From NCBI GenBank assembly GCA_034086985.1, contig JAXDZG010000022.1, forward strand, positions 124,001 through 188,000: DNA of 64,000 bases, read 5' to 3'. Positions 50,155-59,018 of this stretch are shown here, piece by piece. A model generated the notes under the pieces. That model saw only the letters and a program-made list of their open reading frames with translations. It was not told where the DNA came from and searched no databases. A program made the translations under genes and the position numbers. Position 1 is the stretch's first letter. Each line of letters opens with the position of its first letter. The stretch is from Phascolarctobacterium_A sp034086985 (GTDB taxonomy: Bacteria > Bacillota > Negativicutes > Acidaminococcales > Acidaminococcaceae).

Positions 50155-51234
50155 TTATTTTTTCTTAGCTTTGGCTGCTGCCTTAGCATCATTTTCATTG
50201 GCTACCACAGCCCAATCACGCAGCATGTCAACGCAAGCACTGGCATAGGCACCGGCGCTTCCCCAAGCCCCTGCGTCCTGATTATATAGAGTCAAAATCT
50301 GAATATCATCATAGTAGATATGGGCATAACTGCCATTGTCATAGACTACGAAATAATTCGGGTTAACCTTGCCCCGTTGGCGCACATTCCACAGACCCCC
50401 AGCCAGCATATAGGCGCGGTATTTGGCCTTGGTATTACCGATGCTCTGATTAATATCAAAACGCCAGTTACCCTCAGTTACAGAGGCATGATCATCATCG
50501 GTTACAGTGACATCAGGATGAATATTATAGCTCTTCAGCTGCTTCATCACTCGCTTTACGCGCTCCTCCGGCTCAGGGTGACTACTAAACAGGCCATAAT
50601 TGGCACCACCGCCCTGCTTGGACAAATCGTCCAGCTTTTGCACTGTAATCAGCATGGCATAGGGATTAAAGCCCGCTTTGATAGTGTTATTCACGCCTTC
50701 CTTATCGGCGCCGCGCTCGTCAGTACGGCTATAGCCGGCGAAAAGTGCTTGCTGAGCTGCCTGCACTAGGCCCAATCCCTGTCCGCGAGTGGCAGCAATT
50801 AAAATCAAGGAAGTCCACAGCTGCTTTTCAATGGCATTCACTGTATGCTTTTTGGCAACGTGCCCTACCTCATGGCCCAATACGCCTGCCAGCTCCGTAT
50901 CCGAGGGCATATAATTAAGCAGACCCTTAAAGACATAGATAAAACCTCCGGGACATGCTAAAGCATTTACCTCATCACAGTTGAGCACCTTAAAGGAATA
51001 TTTTATTTCGTTGCGTCCGCAGACAGCTGCTAGACGCTGACCAATGCGGTCCACCCTGCTATTGAGATTATAATCCTGGGAGAGACCATATTTTGCCTCG
51101 AGGGATTGGGCCGTTTCCTTACCCATTTTAATTTCCTGCTCCAGGCTAATCATGCCTGCTTCCGCAGGACGCAGGCCCATAAAGCAGCAGCACGCTACCA
51201 CAAAGGCCATAAATATTTTGGCTAGCTTATGCAT
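50155..51234 (-). CDS. Secreted M48-family metalloprotease
   Basis: 359 residues from ATG 51234, well spaced from AGGAGG; the earlier ATG 51255 lies before it. Signal peptide (AKIFMAFVVACCCFMG..., cleavage near AEA-GMI). BepA-like M48 domain: zinc motif LGHEVGHVAKKH near 125 and third ligand Glu in DERGADKEG near 178, then SSHPEPEERVKRV near 218. C-terminal part with a DDIQILTLYNQDAG stretch is not assigned. Periplasmic protein quality control is probable. Eleven bases downstream of the CoA-transferase gene. Confidence 0.87.
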   Translation of the reverse strand: MHKLAKIFMAFVVACCCFMGLRPAEAGMISLEQEIKMGKETAQSLEAKYGLSQDYNLNSRVDRIGQRLAAVCGRNEIKYSFKVLNCDEVNALACPGGFIYVFKGLLNYMPSDTELAGVLGHEVGHVAKKHTVNAIEKQLWTSLILIAATRGQGLGLVQAAQQALFAGYSRTDERGADKEGVNNTIKAGFNPYAMLITVQKLDDLSKQGGGANYGLFSSHPEPEERVKRVMKQLKSYNIHPDVTVTDDDHASVTEGNWRFDINQSIGNTKAKYRAYMLAGGLWNVRQRGKVNPNYFVVYDNGSYAHIYYDDIQILTLYNQDAGAWGSAGAYASACVDMLRDWAVVANENDAKAAAKAKKK

Positions 51235-51244
51235 TGCACACCTC

Positions 51245-52387
51245 CTAAATTGCACCTTCAGCTCGCAAAGCGCTGATAGCCTCAGCGCTATAGCCTAAGG
51301 ACTCCAGCACTTCCTCCGTGTGCTCACCTAAAAAGGGCGCACGACGGGAAATCACAGCACTAGCGTCCGAGAATTTTACAGGACCACCCACATAACGCAA
51401 CTTACCCAAATCGCACTCCTGCTCCTGCAGGATGTTTTCTTGCTCAGTCAACTGACTTTGTAGAGCCTCGTCCAGCGTGCACACCGGAGTCACGCAAAAC
51501 TCTGCGCCACCGATGAGCTCCAGCCATTCCGCCTGAGTTTTGGCAGCTATTTTTGCAGACACGAGCTGCTTCAGCTCCGCCTCATGAGCAAAGTCAAACT
51601 GGCGCTTTTCTAGCTCAGGGCAGCCAATTAAATCGCAGAAGCGCTGCCAAAACTTGGGCTCAATGGTGCCCACAGTCAGGAAGCGACCATCCTTAGTACG
51701 ATAAATATTGTAATAATGAGCAGTACGCCCAAAGGGCGTATCCCCTGTTTCCTCGCAGCCCCACAGGGAGCTGATGCCCGTTACCTGCATGGACATGGCC
51801 GTGGCATAAAGGTTTACATCCAGCAATTGCCCCTGGCCCGTGCGCTCACGGGCCAGCAGTGCCATAGCAATGCCACTCAAGGCGTTCAAGCCACTACCAA
51901 TAGCCGAAACCTGCACCTCGCTGACGCAGGCTCCGCCCACGTCATCGAGGCTGTTTAAGCCAGCTAGTCCAATTACATTTAAATCATGAGCAGGCTTGTG
52001 ACAATTCTGTCCAAAGCCCGTAATAGAGCAGTACACTAAGCGCGGATTTATTTTATGCATGGTCTCATAATCCAGTCCATAGCGCGCTAAATAGCCCGGT
52101 CTAAAGCCCTCCAAGAACACATCCGCCTCTGCCAAAAGCTTGGCTAAAGCCTCGCGACCGCCCTCCTTTTTAATATTCACGGCCACACCCCGCTTATTGC
52201 GGTTCAGCATTAAATGCCAATAGCTCATGCCCGGTGCCTTTTCCGGCCAAAATTTGCGAGTAGCATCTCCGGCCAAATCCTCAATTTTGATAACATCGGC
52301 ACCATAATCACCTAACAGCATGCCACAGTATTGCCCTGGCAGCCATTTAGAAAAATCCACAACCTTAATACCTTCAAGCAGGCTCAT
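51245..52387 (-). CDS. CaiB/BaiF-family (class III) CoA transferase
   Basis: 380 residues from ATG 52387 (TTGGAG eight bases upstream; a GTG at 52396 is too close). Seen: GIKVVDFSKWLPGQYCGMLL at the start, ADVIKIEDLAGD near 35, RNKRGVAVNIKK near 65, and the catalytic Asp in QGQLLDVNLYATA near 183. The frame is nearest alpha-methylacyl-CoA racemase/formyl-CoA-transferase-like proteins; the acyl group cannot be told. No metabolic neighbours. Confidence 0.85.
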   Translation of the reverse strand: MSLLEGIKVVDFSKWLPGQYCGMLLGDYGADVIKIEDLAGDATRKFWPEKAPGMSYWHLMLNRNKRGVAVNIKKEGGREALAKLLAEADVFLEGFRPGYLARYGLDYETMHKINPRLVYCSITGFGQNCHKPAHDLNVIGLAGLNSLDDVGGACVSEVQVSAIGSGLNALSGIAMALLARERTGQGQLLDVNLYATAMSMQVTGISSLWGCEETGDTPFGRTAHYYNIYRTKDGRFLTVGTIEPKFWQRFCDLIGCPELEKRQFDFAHEAELKQLVSAKIAAKTQAEWLELIGGAEFCVTPVCTLDEALQSQLTEQENILQEQECDLGKLRYVGGPVKFSDASAVISRRAPFLGEHTEEVLESLGYSAEAISALRAEGAI

Positions 52388-52471
52388 CCATATCACTCCA
52401 ATTATTGCTAAGCTAAGTTTAGAGATAATGTTTTGTTATTCTACAAAAAGTGGCAGTTATCCTTTTTTTAC

Positions 52472-52501
52472 TTTCCCACTTCTTGGGAAAAATGGTATAA
52501 T
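52472..52501 (+). promoter_or_regulatory. thiW-arsR operon promoter with palindrome
   Basis: Extended -10 TGGTATAAT (52493-52501). A 7-5-7 inverted repeat TTTCCCA-N5-TGGGAAA (52472-52490) fills the -10/-35 spacer, where a bound repressor would block polymerase. It may be the site of the ArsR protein encoded third in this operon. Confidence 0.5.
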
Positions 52502-52557
52502 ATCAGTGAACTATATATTCATTAAAGACTTTTAAGACTAGAATAGAGGGGATTACT

Positions 52558-53049
52558 GTGCAACCACGCAAATTAACATCGGCAGCACTTTTGATTGCCA
52601 TCGGCACTCTCAGTGCCCATCTAATTTATATTCCGGCAGGCGTTTCCAAATGCTTTCCTGTGCAGCATGCCATCAATGTTTTAGGCGCTGTGCTCCTAGG
52701 CCCTGATTACGCCGTTGCCATCGCCTTTCTTATTTCCTGCTTACGCAATATGTTTGGCACCGGCTCCCTCTTAGCCTTCCCCGGCAGCATGATTGGTGCC
52801 CTTTTAGCAGGCTTAGCCTATCAAAAGTTTGCCAATATCCCTGCAGCCATGGTCGGCGAGGTATTTGGCACCGGCATCTTAGGCGGTTTCGTAGCTTGGC
52901 TCATCGCCAGCACCCTTTTGGGTAGCAAGGCTGTGGCCTGGTTCTTTATTCCGCCCTTTTTGGTAAGCACCACCGGCGGCAGCATCATCGCCGGACTCCT
53001 GCTCAAGAGCGGTTTATTTGCTCAGCTCAAAATGAAGGCAGGTAAATAA
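52558..53049 (+). CDS. ECF-transporter S component, ThiW-like
   Basis: 163-residue membrane protein with five or six segments, GTG start with GAGGGG upstream. KLTSAALLIAIGTLSAHLIY at the N terminus, SKCFPVQHAINVLGAVLLGP near 30 and FPGSMIGALLAGLAY near 75 are ThiW-type signatures (predicted hydroxyethylthiazole uptake). ECF energising subunits must be elsewhere. No TPP riboswitch is seen upstream, unlike most thiW genes. Second and third genes follow without gaps. Confidence 0.75.
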   Translation: MQPRKLTSAALLIAIGTLSAHLIYIPAGVSKCFPVQHAINVLGAVLLGPDYAVAIAFLISCLRNMFGTGSLLAFPGSMIGALLAGLAYQKFANIPAAMVGEVFGTGILGGFVAWLIASTLLGSKAVAWFFIPPFLVSTTGGSIIAGLLLKSGLFAQLKMKAGK

Positions 53050-53050
53050 G

Positions 53051-53341
53051 ATGACCTTTCATCAAATCGTAACCTATTTGCTTTACGGCATCAGCGGCAT
53101 GTTCTTTGGCATTTTCGCCTCCCGCTACAGCGTCCTAGCGGCGCTGAAAATTCGTGAAGCACTCCACGAGGGCGGCATCACGGGACTATTTAGCGTACTA
53201 CCGCAAATCCTTTTTCTTTTTGTAAGCTTCTTTCTCTTTCCCTCGTGGTTCTTGACTCGTACTACCACAGGCGGCTTTACTTATTATGTTTGCCTTTTGT
53301 ACTTCTTTAACAAGGGTCTTTCCATGCACAGCAAAAAATAA
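53051..53341 (+). CDS. Small membrane protein in the thiW operon, unknown
   Basis: 96 residues, one base after thiW stop, so coupled. Two or three hydrophobic segments (YLLYGISGMFFGIFA, VLPQILFLFVSFFLFPSWF and TYYVCLLYFF). No family recognised. It may be an accessory subunit of the transporter. Confidence 0.65.
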   Translation: MTFHQIVTYLLYGISGMFFGIFASRYSVLAALKIREALHEGGITGLFSVLPQILFLFVSFFLFPSWFLTRTTTGGFTYYVCLLYFFNKGLSMHSKK

Positions 53342-53355
53342 AAGCAGGTGACAAT

Positions 53356-53685
53356 ATGCATACTCATCAACACAATTTACCCCTGCCCGGTCAGGACGAA
53401 GAAAAATATATTCAACCCATGGCTGACACCTTTAAGGTACTCAGCGACCCCACCCGTATTCGCATCCTTGCTCTTTTGGCTCAGCAGGAGCTATGCGTAA
53501 CCTGCATTGCTGATGCTCTAGATATGACTCATTCGGCCATCAGCCACCAGCTGCGCCTTCTTAGAGCGGCCAATCTCGTCAAATTTACTAAGGATGGCAA
53601 GGAGGTTATTTATTCTCTGGATGACTCCCATGTGCTTTCCCTTTTCGACCAAGCCTTGGACCATGTAAAACACAAAATGGGTTAA
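53356..53685 (+). CDS. ArsR/SmtB-family zinc-type repressor (CzrA-like)
   Basis: 109 residues. Winged HTH with LSDPTRIRILALL near residue 27 and recognition helix SAISHQLRLLRAA near 56. The C-terminal helix reads DSHVLSLFDQALDHVKH, giving the D-x-H and H-x2-H spacing (positions 0, 2, 13, 16) of the CzrA/SmtB alpha-5 zinc site; N-terminal His residues (MHTHQH) may add ligands. It likely senses Zn or a similar metal and autoregulates the operon. Last gene; its stop lies in the convergent hairpin at 53675. Confidence 0.85.
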   Translation: MHTHQHNLPLPGQDEEKYIQPMADTFKVLSDPTRIRILALLAQQELCVTCIADALDMTHSAISHQLRLLRAANLVKFTKDGKEVIYSLDDSHVLSLFDQALDHVKHKMG

Positions 53686-53709
53686 GCACTAACGTGCATT
53701 AACCCATTT
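53675..53709. terminator. Convergent hairpin overlapping two stop codons
   Basis: Fifteen-pair stem AAATGGGTTAA-GCAC/GTGC-TTAACCCATTT with one bulge. It contains the arsR stop on plus and the binding-protein stop on minus. T tails are weak on both strands. Confidence 0.6.
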
Positions 53710-54699
53710 CTTAATAATTTCACTTTTATAGGTGCTAGTCCAGCTTAAATCGTCCACCGGCACCCTCACATTGCCAATTAACTCCCTACGACCTACGTTG
53801 TAGGGATAATTTTTTACGTGCCACATATAGTGATAGCCATTCTGGGGCAGTAGCTCCGCACCCTCATCACTCATGAGGTAATCCAAAAACTGCTGAGCTA
53901 ATGCTTCATGAGGTGCGCCCTTAATAATCGCTGCACCAGTTAAAATATTGCGGTTGGCGTCCTTAGGCACCGTGGCAAATAAATGGCTGTGCCTTGTTTC
54001 CAAAAGCAGCGCATAATCCAAGGGCACAATGGCCACAGTTTTTTTGCCAATATAGACCTTGTCCACGGCCTCACCAAAGCCAGAGGTATAGTCGGGATTT
54101 TGCGCATTCAGCTTGGCCGCATATTCCAGCGCGGCCTCACGTCCACGCAGCTGCCAAATCGAGGTGAGCATGCCAAAGCTAGCTCCGCCCAGACTGAAAT
54201 CCGCCATAGCAATTTCATCCTTCAGCTGATGTGCCAAAAGCTCATCCCAGCTTTCCGGAGCATAGAGCCCATAGGAATGGAGGTTATTCTTATTACTTAA
54301 GAGAGCAATATAGCTTAAATAGAGACTCGTCCATTCTCCTGTGCGATTGCGTAGCTCCGCCGGCACCTTGTAGAACTCCTTAGCTAGATAAGGCTCCAAC
54401 ACATGCTGCTCGTCCGCCATGAAAAACTCCTCGCTGGTACCACCCAGCCAAATATCAATTTTATGGGAGCGCAAATAATCAAAGCGCTGCTGCTGCGTGC
54501 CACCAGGGAGATAGCTTACTACTACCTTGGCGCCCGTTTTTTTGCCAAAGCTAGCAGCGATGAGCTCTGTAAAAGCCTTATTCATACTGCTGCATAGGTG
54601 TAGCTGGGGCTTTTCCTTGGGCTTTTCACTGGCGCAGCCGGCCAAAAGCACTAGCAGCACCAGCAAAGATAATATTTTAGCAAAATAAATTTTTCGCAT
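53689..54699 (-). CDS. Extracellular solute-binding lipoprotein, Fe3+/family 1 type
   Basis: 336 residues. Signal peptide with lipobox LVLLAGCASE near residue 22. Two-domain binding protein of the AfuA/FbpA-like group (LHLCSSMNKAFTELIAASFGKKTG near 35, DIWLGGTSEEFF near 82, PESWDELL near 145, IVPLDYALLLE near 220). Separated from the importer genes by a terminator, so it may be an alternative receptor for the transporter at 54.8-58.7 kb or have its own. Substrate unknown (iron complexes, phosphonates and polyols are possible in this group). Confidence 0.75.
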   Translation of the reverse strand: MRKIYFAKILSLLVLLVLLAGCASEKPKEKPQLHLCSSMNKAFTELIAASFGKKTGAKVVVSYLPGGTQQQRFDYLRSHKIDIWLGGTSEEFFMADEQHVLEPYLAKEFYKVPAELRNRTGEWTSLYLSYIALLSNKNNLHSYGLYAPESWDELLAHQLKDEIAMADFSLGGASFGMLTSIWQLRGREAALEYAAKLNAQNPDYTSGFGEAVDKVYIGKKTVAIVPLDYALLLETRHSHLFATVPKDANRNILTGAAIIKGAPHEALAQQFLDYLMSDEGAELLPQNGYHYMWHVKNYPYNVGRRELIGNVRVPVDDLSWTSTYKSEIIKKWVNAR

Positions 54700-54764
54700 T
54701 ATTCATAATCCGCCTTTCCTTTACCATTATATCATATCTTAAGCGCTTATAGACAGAAAAAATG

Positions 54765-54784
54765 GGCCGGCACTGCTGCCGGCC
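54765..54784 (-). terminator. Intrinsic terminator after the Fe3+-type ATPase gene
   Basis: 8-bp GC-rich stem GGCCGGCA/TGCCGGCC, then CATTTTTTCTG on the minus strand. Confidence 0.85.
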
Positions 54785-54803
54785 TAAAATTTTACATTTT
54801 GTC

Positions 54804-55847
54804 TTATTTTTCAAAAACCATCACGCGGTCAAAGTCCAGATATACCTTGGCACCATCGGGAATGGAGTCCAAATCTGCACCCTTGACGATAACGCGTACA
54901 TCGTGGTCGCCCACCTTTACGCGATAGTCAACTGCATCGCCCAAGTAGAAGCGGTGAGTCAGCTGGCCTTCGATTTGGCCGCCGTCCAAGGACATAGTGA
55001 TGTTCTCGGGACGTACAGCGATAGTGGCTTCGCCGGTAATTTTGCTGTGGTTGGGGAAGGAAACCTTGCTGCCCTTCAGGAAGACGCGGTCGCCCTTTAC
55101 CTCGCCCTCCATGAAGTTTACGAGACCGATAAAGTCTGCAACCATCTTGTTGGCGGGTTGGGTATAGATTTCATGGGGAGCACCGATTTGTTGCACGACG
55201 CCCATGCTCATAACTACTACGCGATCACTCATAGCCATAGCTTCGCCCTGGTCATGGGTTACATAAACAACGGTGATGCCGGTTTTCTTTTGGATTTCCA
55301 AAATCTCAAAGCGCATGGACTCACGCAGTTTAGCATCCAGGTTGGACAGGGGCTCGTCCAAAAGCAGCAGTCCAGGCTCAGCAACCAAGGCACGAGCCAA
55401 GGCTACACGCTGTTGTTGACCGCCGGACAATTGGTTAGGATAGCGCTTGCCATATTCACCCAAGTGCACCAGCTCCAGCATTTCCTGTACGCGACGCTCA
55501 CGCTCAGCCTTGTCCACCTTTTGAATCTTCAGGGGATAGCCAACATTTTCAGCTACAGTCATATGGGGCCATACAGCATAGGATTGGAATACCATGCCAA
55601 TATCGCGTTTTTCCGGAGGAGCAAAGGAGCCCTTAATGGAGGAGCTTACGCATTGCTCGCCAATATAAATTTCGCCCTCAGTAGCGCGCTCAAAGCCTGC
55701 AATCATGCGCAGGGTAGTGGTCTTACCGCAGCCGGAGGGGCCCAGGATGGACACGAATTCGCCATCCTTAACAACCAGATTAAAATCGTTTACAGCAGTT
55801 ACGCCGCCGAAACGCTTAAATACATGCTCAATTCTTACCTCAGACAT
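54804..55847 (-). CDS. ABC transporter ATPase, Fe3+/spermidine type
   Basis: 347 residues. Walker A GPSGCGKTTTLRM near residue 36, Q-loop GMVFQSYAVWPHM near 82, signature LSGGQQQRVALARALV near 134, Walker B LLLLDEPLSNLDAKLR near 155, YVTHDQGEAM and a C-terminal TOBE domain. Partner of the permease 17 bases upstream. Fe(III) versus aminoethylphosphonate or other substrate is not decided by sequence. Confidence 0.88.
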   Translation of the reverse strand: MSEVRIEHVFKRFGGVTAVNDFNLVVKDGEFVSILGPSGCGKTTTLRMIAGFERATEGEIYIGEQCVSSSIKGSFAPPEKRDIGMVFQSYAVWPHMTVAENVGYPLKIQKVDKAERERRVQEMLELVHLGEYGKRYPNQLSGGQQQRVALARALVAEPGLLLLDEPLSNLDAKLRESMRFEILEIQKKTGITVVYVTHDQGEAMAMSDRVVVMSMGVVQQIGAPHEIYTQPANKMVADFIGLVNFMEGEVKGDRVFLKGSKVSFPNHSKITGEATIAVRPENITMSLDGGQIEGQLTHRFYLGDAVDYRVKVGDHDVRVIVKGADLDSIPDGAKVYLDFDRVMVFEK

Positions 55848-55864
55848 TTATTGTTCACTCCTTG

Positions 55865-57535
55865 TTAAATACCAACGTTACCCCTGGAAAGCTTGTTCAG
55901 AATCAAGTTACCAATGAGGACGATAGCCAAAATGATTACGGAAAGCACGGATGCATTCTGGGTATCAGCATAGGTTTGCAGCTCGTACAGCAATACGCCA
56001 ATGGTCTTGGTGTCACTGCCATACAGCAGCAAAGACATGGTCAATTCGTAGAAGGACGGCATGAAAATCAAGAACCAGCCGGCGATTACGGAAGGAGCAA
56101 TCAACGGAATAATAATATCCTTGCAGCAGCGCAGCCAGTTAGCACCGGAGTTCAAGGCAGCCTCTTCCAAGGAAATGTGTACCTGACTCAAGGCTGCGGC
56201 GATGGTGCGCACGGACATGGTCATGTACTTAACCAGGTAGCTGACGATAATAATCCATACAGTGGAATACAGATTGAGGCCATAGTTGCCGCTGAAGGTA
56301 ATAATCAAAGCCAAAGCGATAACGATGGAGGGAGTGGAGCCACCGATTACTACCAAAAGGTCGGGGATGCTGCGGCCCTTGAGCTGGGTTTTAACAGCCA
56401 GATAAGCCACAAACAAGCTGAGCAGAGTGCCGATGGAAGCAGCGATAACACCATACACAACGGAGTTCCATACGCTTTCCATGTACTGAGCACTGGTAAT
56501 AACAGGAATCCAGGGATCAATGCCGATATTGGACCAGGTAATGGGCTTGGACATGGACTTCAGGAAAGAGGTCAGAACGATGGAGCCCAGCGGGATAATA
56601 ACGGCGATAGCACCATAGATGCCCACTGCACAGAAGGCAGGCCAGCGCCATTTGCCCAATTCAACGATATTAGGACGGGTGGATTTGCCGGAAATGGTGG
56701 TGTAGTCCTTGCGGCCCATCATCCAGGTCATACCCATCAACAGGATGTTAGCAATGAACATCAACGAAGCAGCCAGCGCCGTGGAATCACGGATACCGGC
56801 GTCGTCGCCCATGTAAATATAGGTTACGATACGGGTGGTCATAACCTCGATATTACCGGGCATACCAACGATGGAGGGGATACCGAAGCAAGAGCCTGCA
56901 GCGATGAATACCAAAAGGCCACCGGCCAAAATAGAGGGAGCCATCAGGGGCAGGGTTACGTCCAGCACAGTACGCAGCGGAGAAGCGCCGGATACGCGGG
57001 CAGCCTCTTCCAAGGTTGGGTCCATTTTCTCCATAGCGCGAGAAATGGTAATGAAGGCAAAGGGGGAATAGAACAGGGTTAAAACCCAAGCCAGACCCCA
57101 GAAGGTGTAAATATCAAAGGGAGCGGCCTGTAATCCGAACATCCATTTGAAAATATTGTTTAAATAACCTACGCTAGGGTTCAACAGCTGTACCCAAGCA
57201 ATAGCACCTACATAGGGAGGAATCATATAGCTGGAAACTAACAGGGTACGGAAGCCCTTTTTGCCAGGCATATCGGTACGACCTACTAGCCAGGCCAGCG
57301 GGAAAGTAATGATAACGCTGGCAATCATAACCATCAAGGACAGCTCTACGGTATTGGTCAAGGCCTTCCAGTTGACATCGGCGCTGTACACATTGCGGTA
57401 ATTTTCTAAATTAATGGCACCGTCCTTCACAATGCTGTCAAAAAGCAAAATTCCCATGGGGAAGATTACGAAATAGAGCAGCAGCAGCACGGACAGAGAA
57501 ATAACTATTGTTTTGCTGTTAATTCGTGATAGCAT
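55865..57535 (-). CDS. ABC transporter permease with two BPD domains (FbpB-like)
   Basis: About 556 residues from ATG 57535; GGAAGGAG is somewhat far (14 bases), so the start is less sure. Twelve hydrophobic segments in two halves, each with an EAA loop (EEAARVSGASPLRTVLDVTLPL near 200 and EEAALNSGANWLRCCKDIIIPL near 455). This single-chain double permease is typical of FbpB/AfuB and PhnU/V-like importers. Between the binding protein (hairpin at 57608) and the ATPase. Confidence 0.85.
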   Translation of the reverse strand: MLSRINSKTIVISLSVLLLLYFVIFPMGILLFDSIVKDGAINLENYRNVYSADVNWKALTNTVELSLMVMIASVIITFPLAWLVGRTDMPGKKGFRTLLVSSYMIPPYVGAIAWVQLLNPSVGYLNNIFKWMFGLQAAPFDIYTFWGLAWVLTLFYSPFAFITISRAMEKMDPTLEEAARVSGASPLRTVLDVTLPLMAPSILAGGLLVFIAAGSCFGIPSIVGMPGNIEVMTTRIVTYIYMGDDAGIRDSTALAASLMFIANILLMGMTWMMGRKDYTTISGKSTRPNIVELGKWRWPAFCAVGIYGAIAVIIPLGSIVLTSFLKSMSKPITWSNIGIDPWIPVITSAQYMESVWNSVVYGVIAASIGTLLSLFVAYLAVKTQLKGRSIPDLLVVIGGSTPSIVIALALIITFSGNYGLNLYSTVWIIIVSYLVKYMTMSVRTIAAALSQVHISLEEAALNSGANWLRCCKDIIIPLIAPSVIAGWFLIFMPSFYELTMSLLLYGSDTKTIGVLLYELQTYADTQNASVLSVIILAIVLIGNLILNKLSRGNVGI

Positions 57536-57607
57536 GGAAAGTAATGTTTCTCCTTCCCTCAAAAGTCTCAAAACACAGGGGTTTAAGGGATTTAAAAATA
57601 AAGCAGG

Positions 57608-57638
57608 AAAACAGGGAGCGCCTAAGCGTCCCTGTTTT
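57608..57638 (-). terminator. Intercistronic hairpin after the binding-protein gene
   Basis: 10-bp stem AAAACAGGGA/TCCCTGTTTT, 33 bases after the binding-protein stop. It is a partial terminator or stabiliser, the same design as 8608-8638 in the other importer. Confidence 0.65.
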
Positions 57639-57671
57639 GCCTATGAATTACATTGTTACACTACAGGTAGA

Positions 57672-58709
57672 TTATTTGTCCATAACTCTCTTACGGAACT
57701 CTTCTTTAATCTTAGCGTTGTTGTCAGCCAGTTTTCTCCAGTCAACTTTGATCTTGCCGTCGGTCAGACCCTTGGTCGGAACGGAACCAATAGGTTCTTT
57801 AACGTCGCCACGAACGGAGTGCATCCAGCCCTTAACAACTGCTTGTTGGCCTTCCTTGCTCAGCCACCAGTCAACCAATGCCTTAGCGCCCTCAGGATTT
57901 TTGGTGGTGTTGAAAATAGCGATCGGAGAAGGAACTTGTACTACGCCGTCCTTCGGATAGATAACCTTCAGAGGCTCTTTCTTGGTGTTAGCCAGCTTCA
58001 GGATGTTTTCTTCCAGAATCATAGCAGCTGCATATTCGCCGGTCAACAGCTTGTTTTGAATAGCGGAGTTGCCTTCTTCAACACGCAGGCCATTAGCTTT
58101 CAGCTTGTCAAAATATTCCCAACCATATTTGTCAGCCAAAGCGCCAACTGCAACATAAGCGGTACCGCTCAGCATGGGGTTAGGCATAGCGATTTTGCCC
58201 TTCCATTTCGGGTCGGTCAAATCGGTCCAGTTTTTCGGAGCGTCTTCAGCCTTCAGTTTATCAGCATTGTAAGCAATGATCATGTTGCAAACACGAACTG
58301 CATACCAAGCGCCATCAGCTGCTTTATCATTGATCAGGTTCTTTTCTTCCTTGGATTTGTAAGGAAGCAACAGTTTTTGGTCTTCTAATTTCAGATAGTA
58401 GGAAGGATCCGCTACCATCAATACGTCAGCGCCAATCTTCTTAGCTTTGATTTCGCCGGTAATCTTGGTAACAACTTTTTCGGTGCCGCCTTGGAACCAG
58501 TTAACCTTCATTTCGGGGAATGCTTTAGCAACATTGGGTTTGCACATATTGTCGATGATATCAGGGTAAATAGAGGTATAAACCATCAATTCGCCTTTAG
58601 TGCCGGTAGCTTTTTTATCAGCCTTTTTGTCGCCACCGCCGCAGCCAGCCAGGGCTACGCTCAATGCCAGAATTGCTGCTGCGCCAAGCATCCATTTAGA
58701 TTTTTTCAT
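57672..58709 (-). CDS. Solute-binding lipoprotein, FbpA/AfuA type
   Basis: 345 residues. Lipobox LAGCGGG near residue 23, then LMVYTSIYPDIIDNMCK near 42, VLMVADPSYYLKLEDQ near 97, a short NWTDLTDPKWKGKIAMP near 160, and DWWLSKEGQQAVV near 275. Tyr-rich loops are consistent with Fe3+ binding in FbpA-type proteins, but the group also covers phosphonates. First gene of the operon. Confidence 0.85.
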   Translation of the reverse strand: MKKSKWMLGAAAILALSVALAGCGGGDKKADKKATGTKGELMVYTSIYPDIIDNMCKPNVAKAFPEMKVNWFQGGTEKVVTKITGEIKAKKIGADVLMVADPSYYLKLEDQKLLLPYKSKEEKNLINDKAADGAWYAVRVCNMIIAYNADKLKAEDAPKNWTDLTDPKWKGKIAMPNPMLSGTAYVAVGALADKYGWEYFDKLKANGLRVEEGNSAIQNKLLTGEYAAAMILEENILKLANTKKEPLKVIYPKDGVVQVPSPIAIFNTTKNPEGAKALVDWWLSKEGQQAVVKGWMHSVRGDVKEPIGSVPTKGLTDGKIKVDWRKLADNNAKIKEEFRKRVMDK

Positions 58710-58956
58710 TCACAAACACTCCTTTTTTCCTTATCTTCGTTGATATATTATTTGCACTAGTGTAAATTGCCTTCTACACCTTTATTAAAAAAATTCGCTA
58801 CAGTCTGATTTTCCCCTGCTTACACTTTACAAATATTTAATAAAAATTTAACTTTTTGTGTCACATTAACGCTTATTGAGTAGACATTCCACCACGGCAT
58901 TACATGTGACTACATTTGTCCTGTATGGACATTTTGTGTCCCGCGTTAAGCAAATA
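58710..58956 (-). promoter_or_regulatory. Upstream region of the Fe3+-type importer
   Basis: Minus-strand ribosome binding site AAAGGAG near 58720. AT-rich sequence with a TTTACA element near 58760 and another near 58825, but no convincing matched -10/-35 pair or Fur box. Nothing else seen. Confidence 0.35.
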
Positions 58957-59009
58957 AAAATGTGTATTTAAAGTGCAGGCACTCCAACCCAGCTTTAAAT
59001 ACACATTTT
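58957..59009 (-). terminator. Intrinsic terminator after the FkbM gene
   Basis: 17-bp perfect stem AAAATGTGTATTTAAAG/CTTTAAATACACATTTT with a 19-base loop; minus strand continues ATTTGCTTAAC. Confidence 0.75.
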
Positions 59010-59018
59010 CAAGTCTGA

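Noticed and set aside
52397..52557. TPP riboswitch upstream of the thiW-like gene
   Set aside because: No CUGAGA or other THI-box core in the 160-base leader.
55862..57082. A 406-codon plus-strand frame opposite the permease gene
   Set aside because: Low-complexity Gln/Gly/His-rich translation created by the codon bias of the real permease gene on the other strand.
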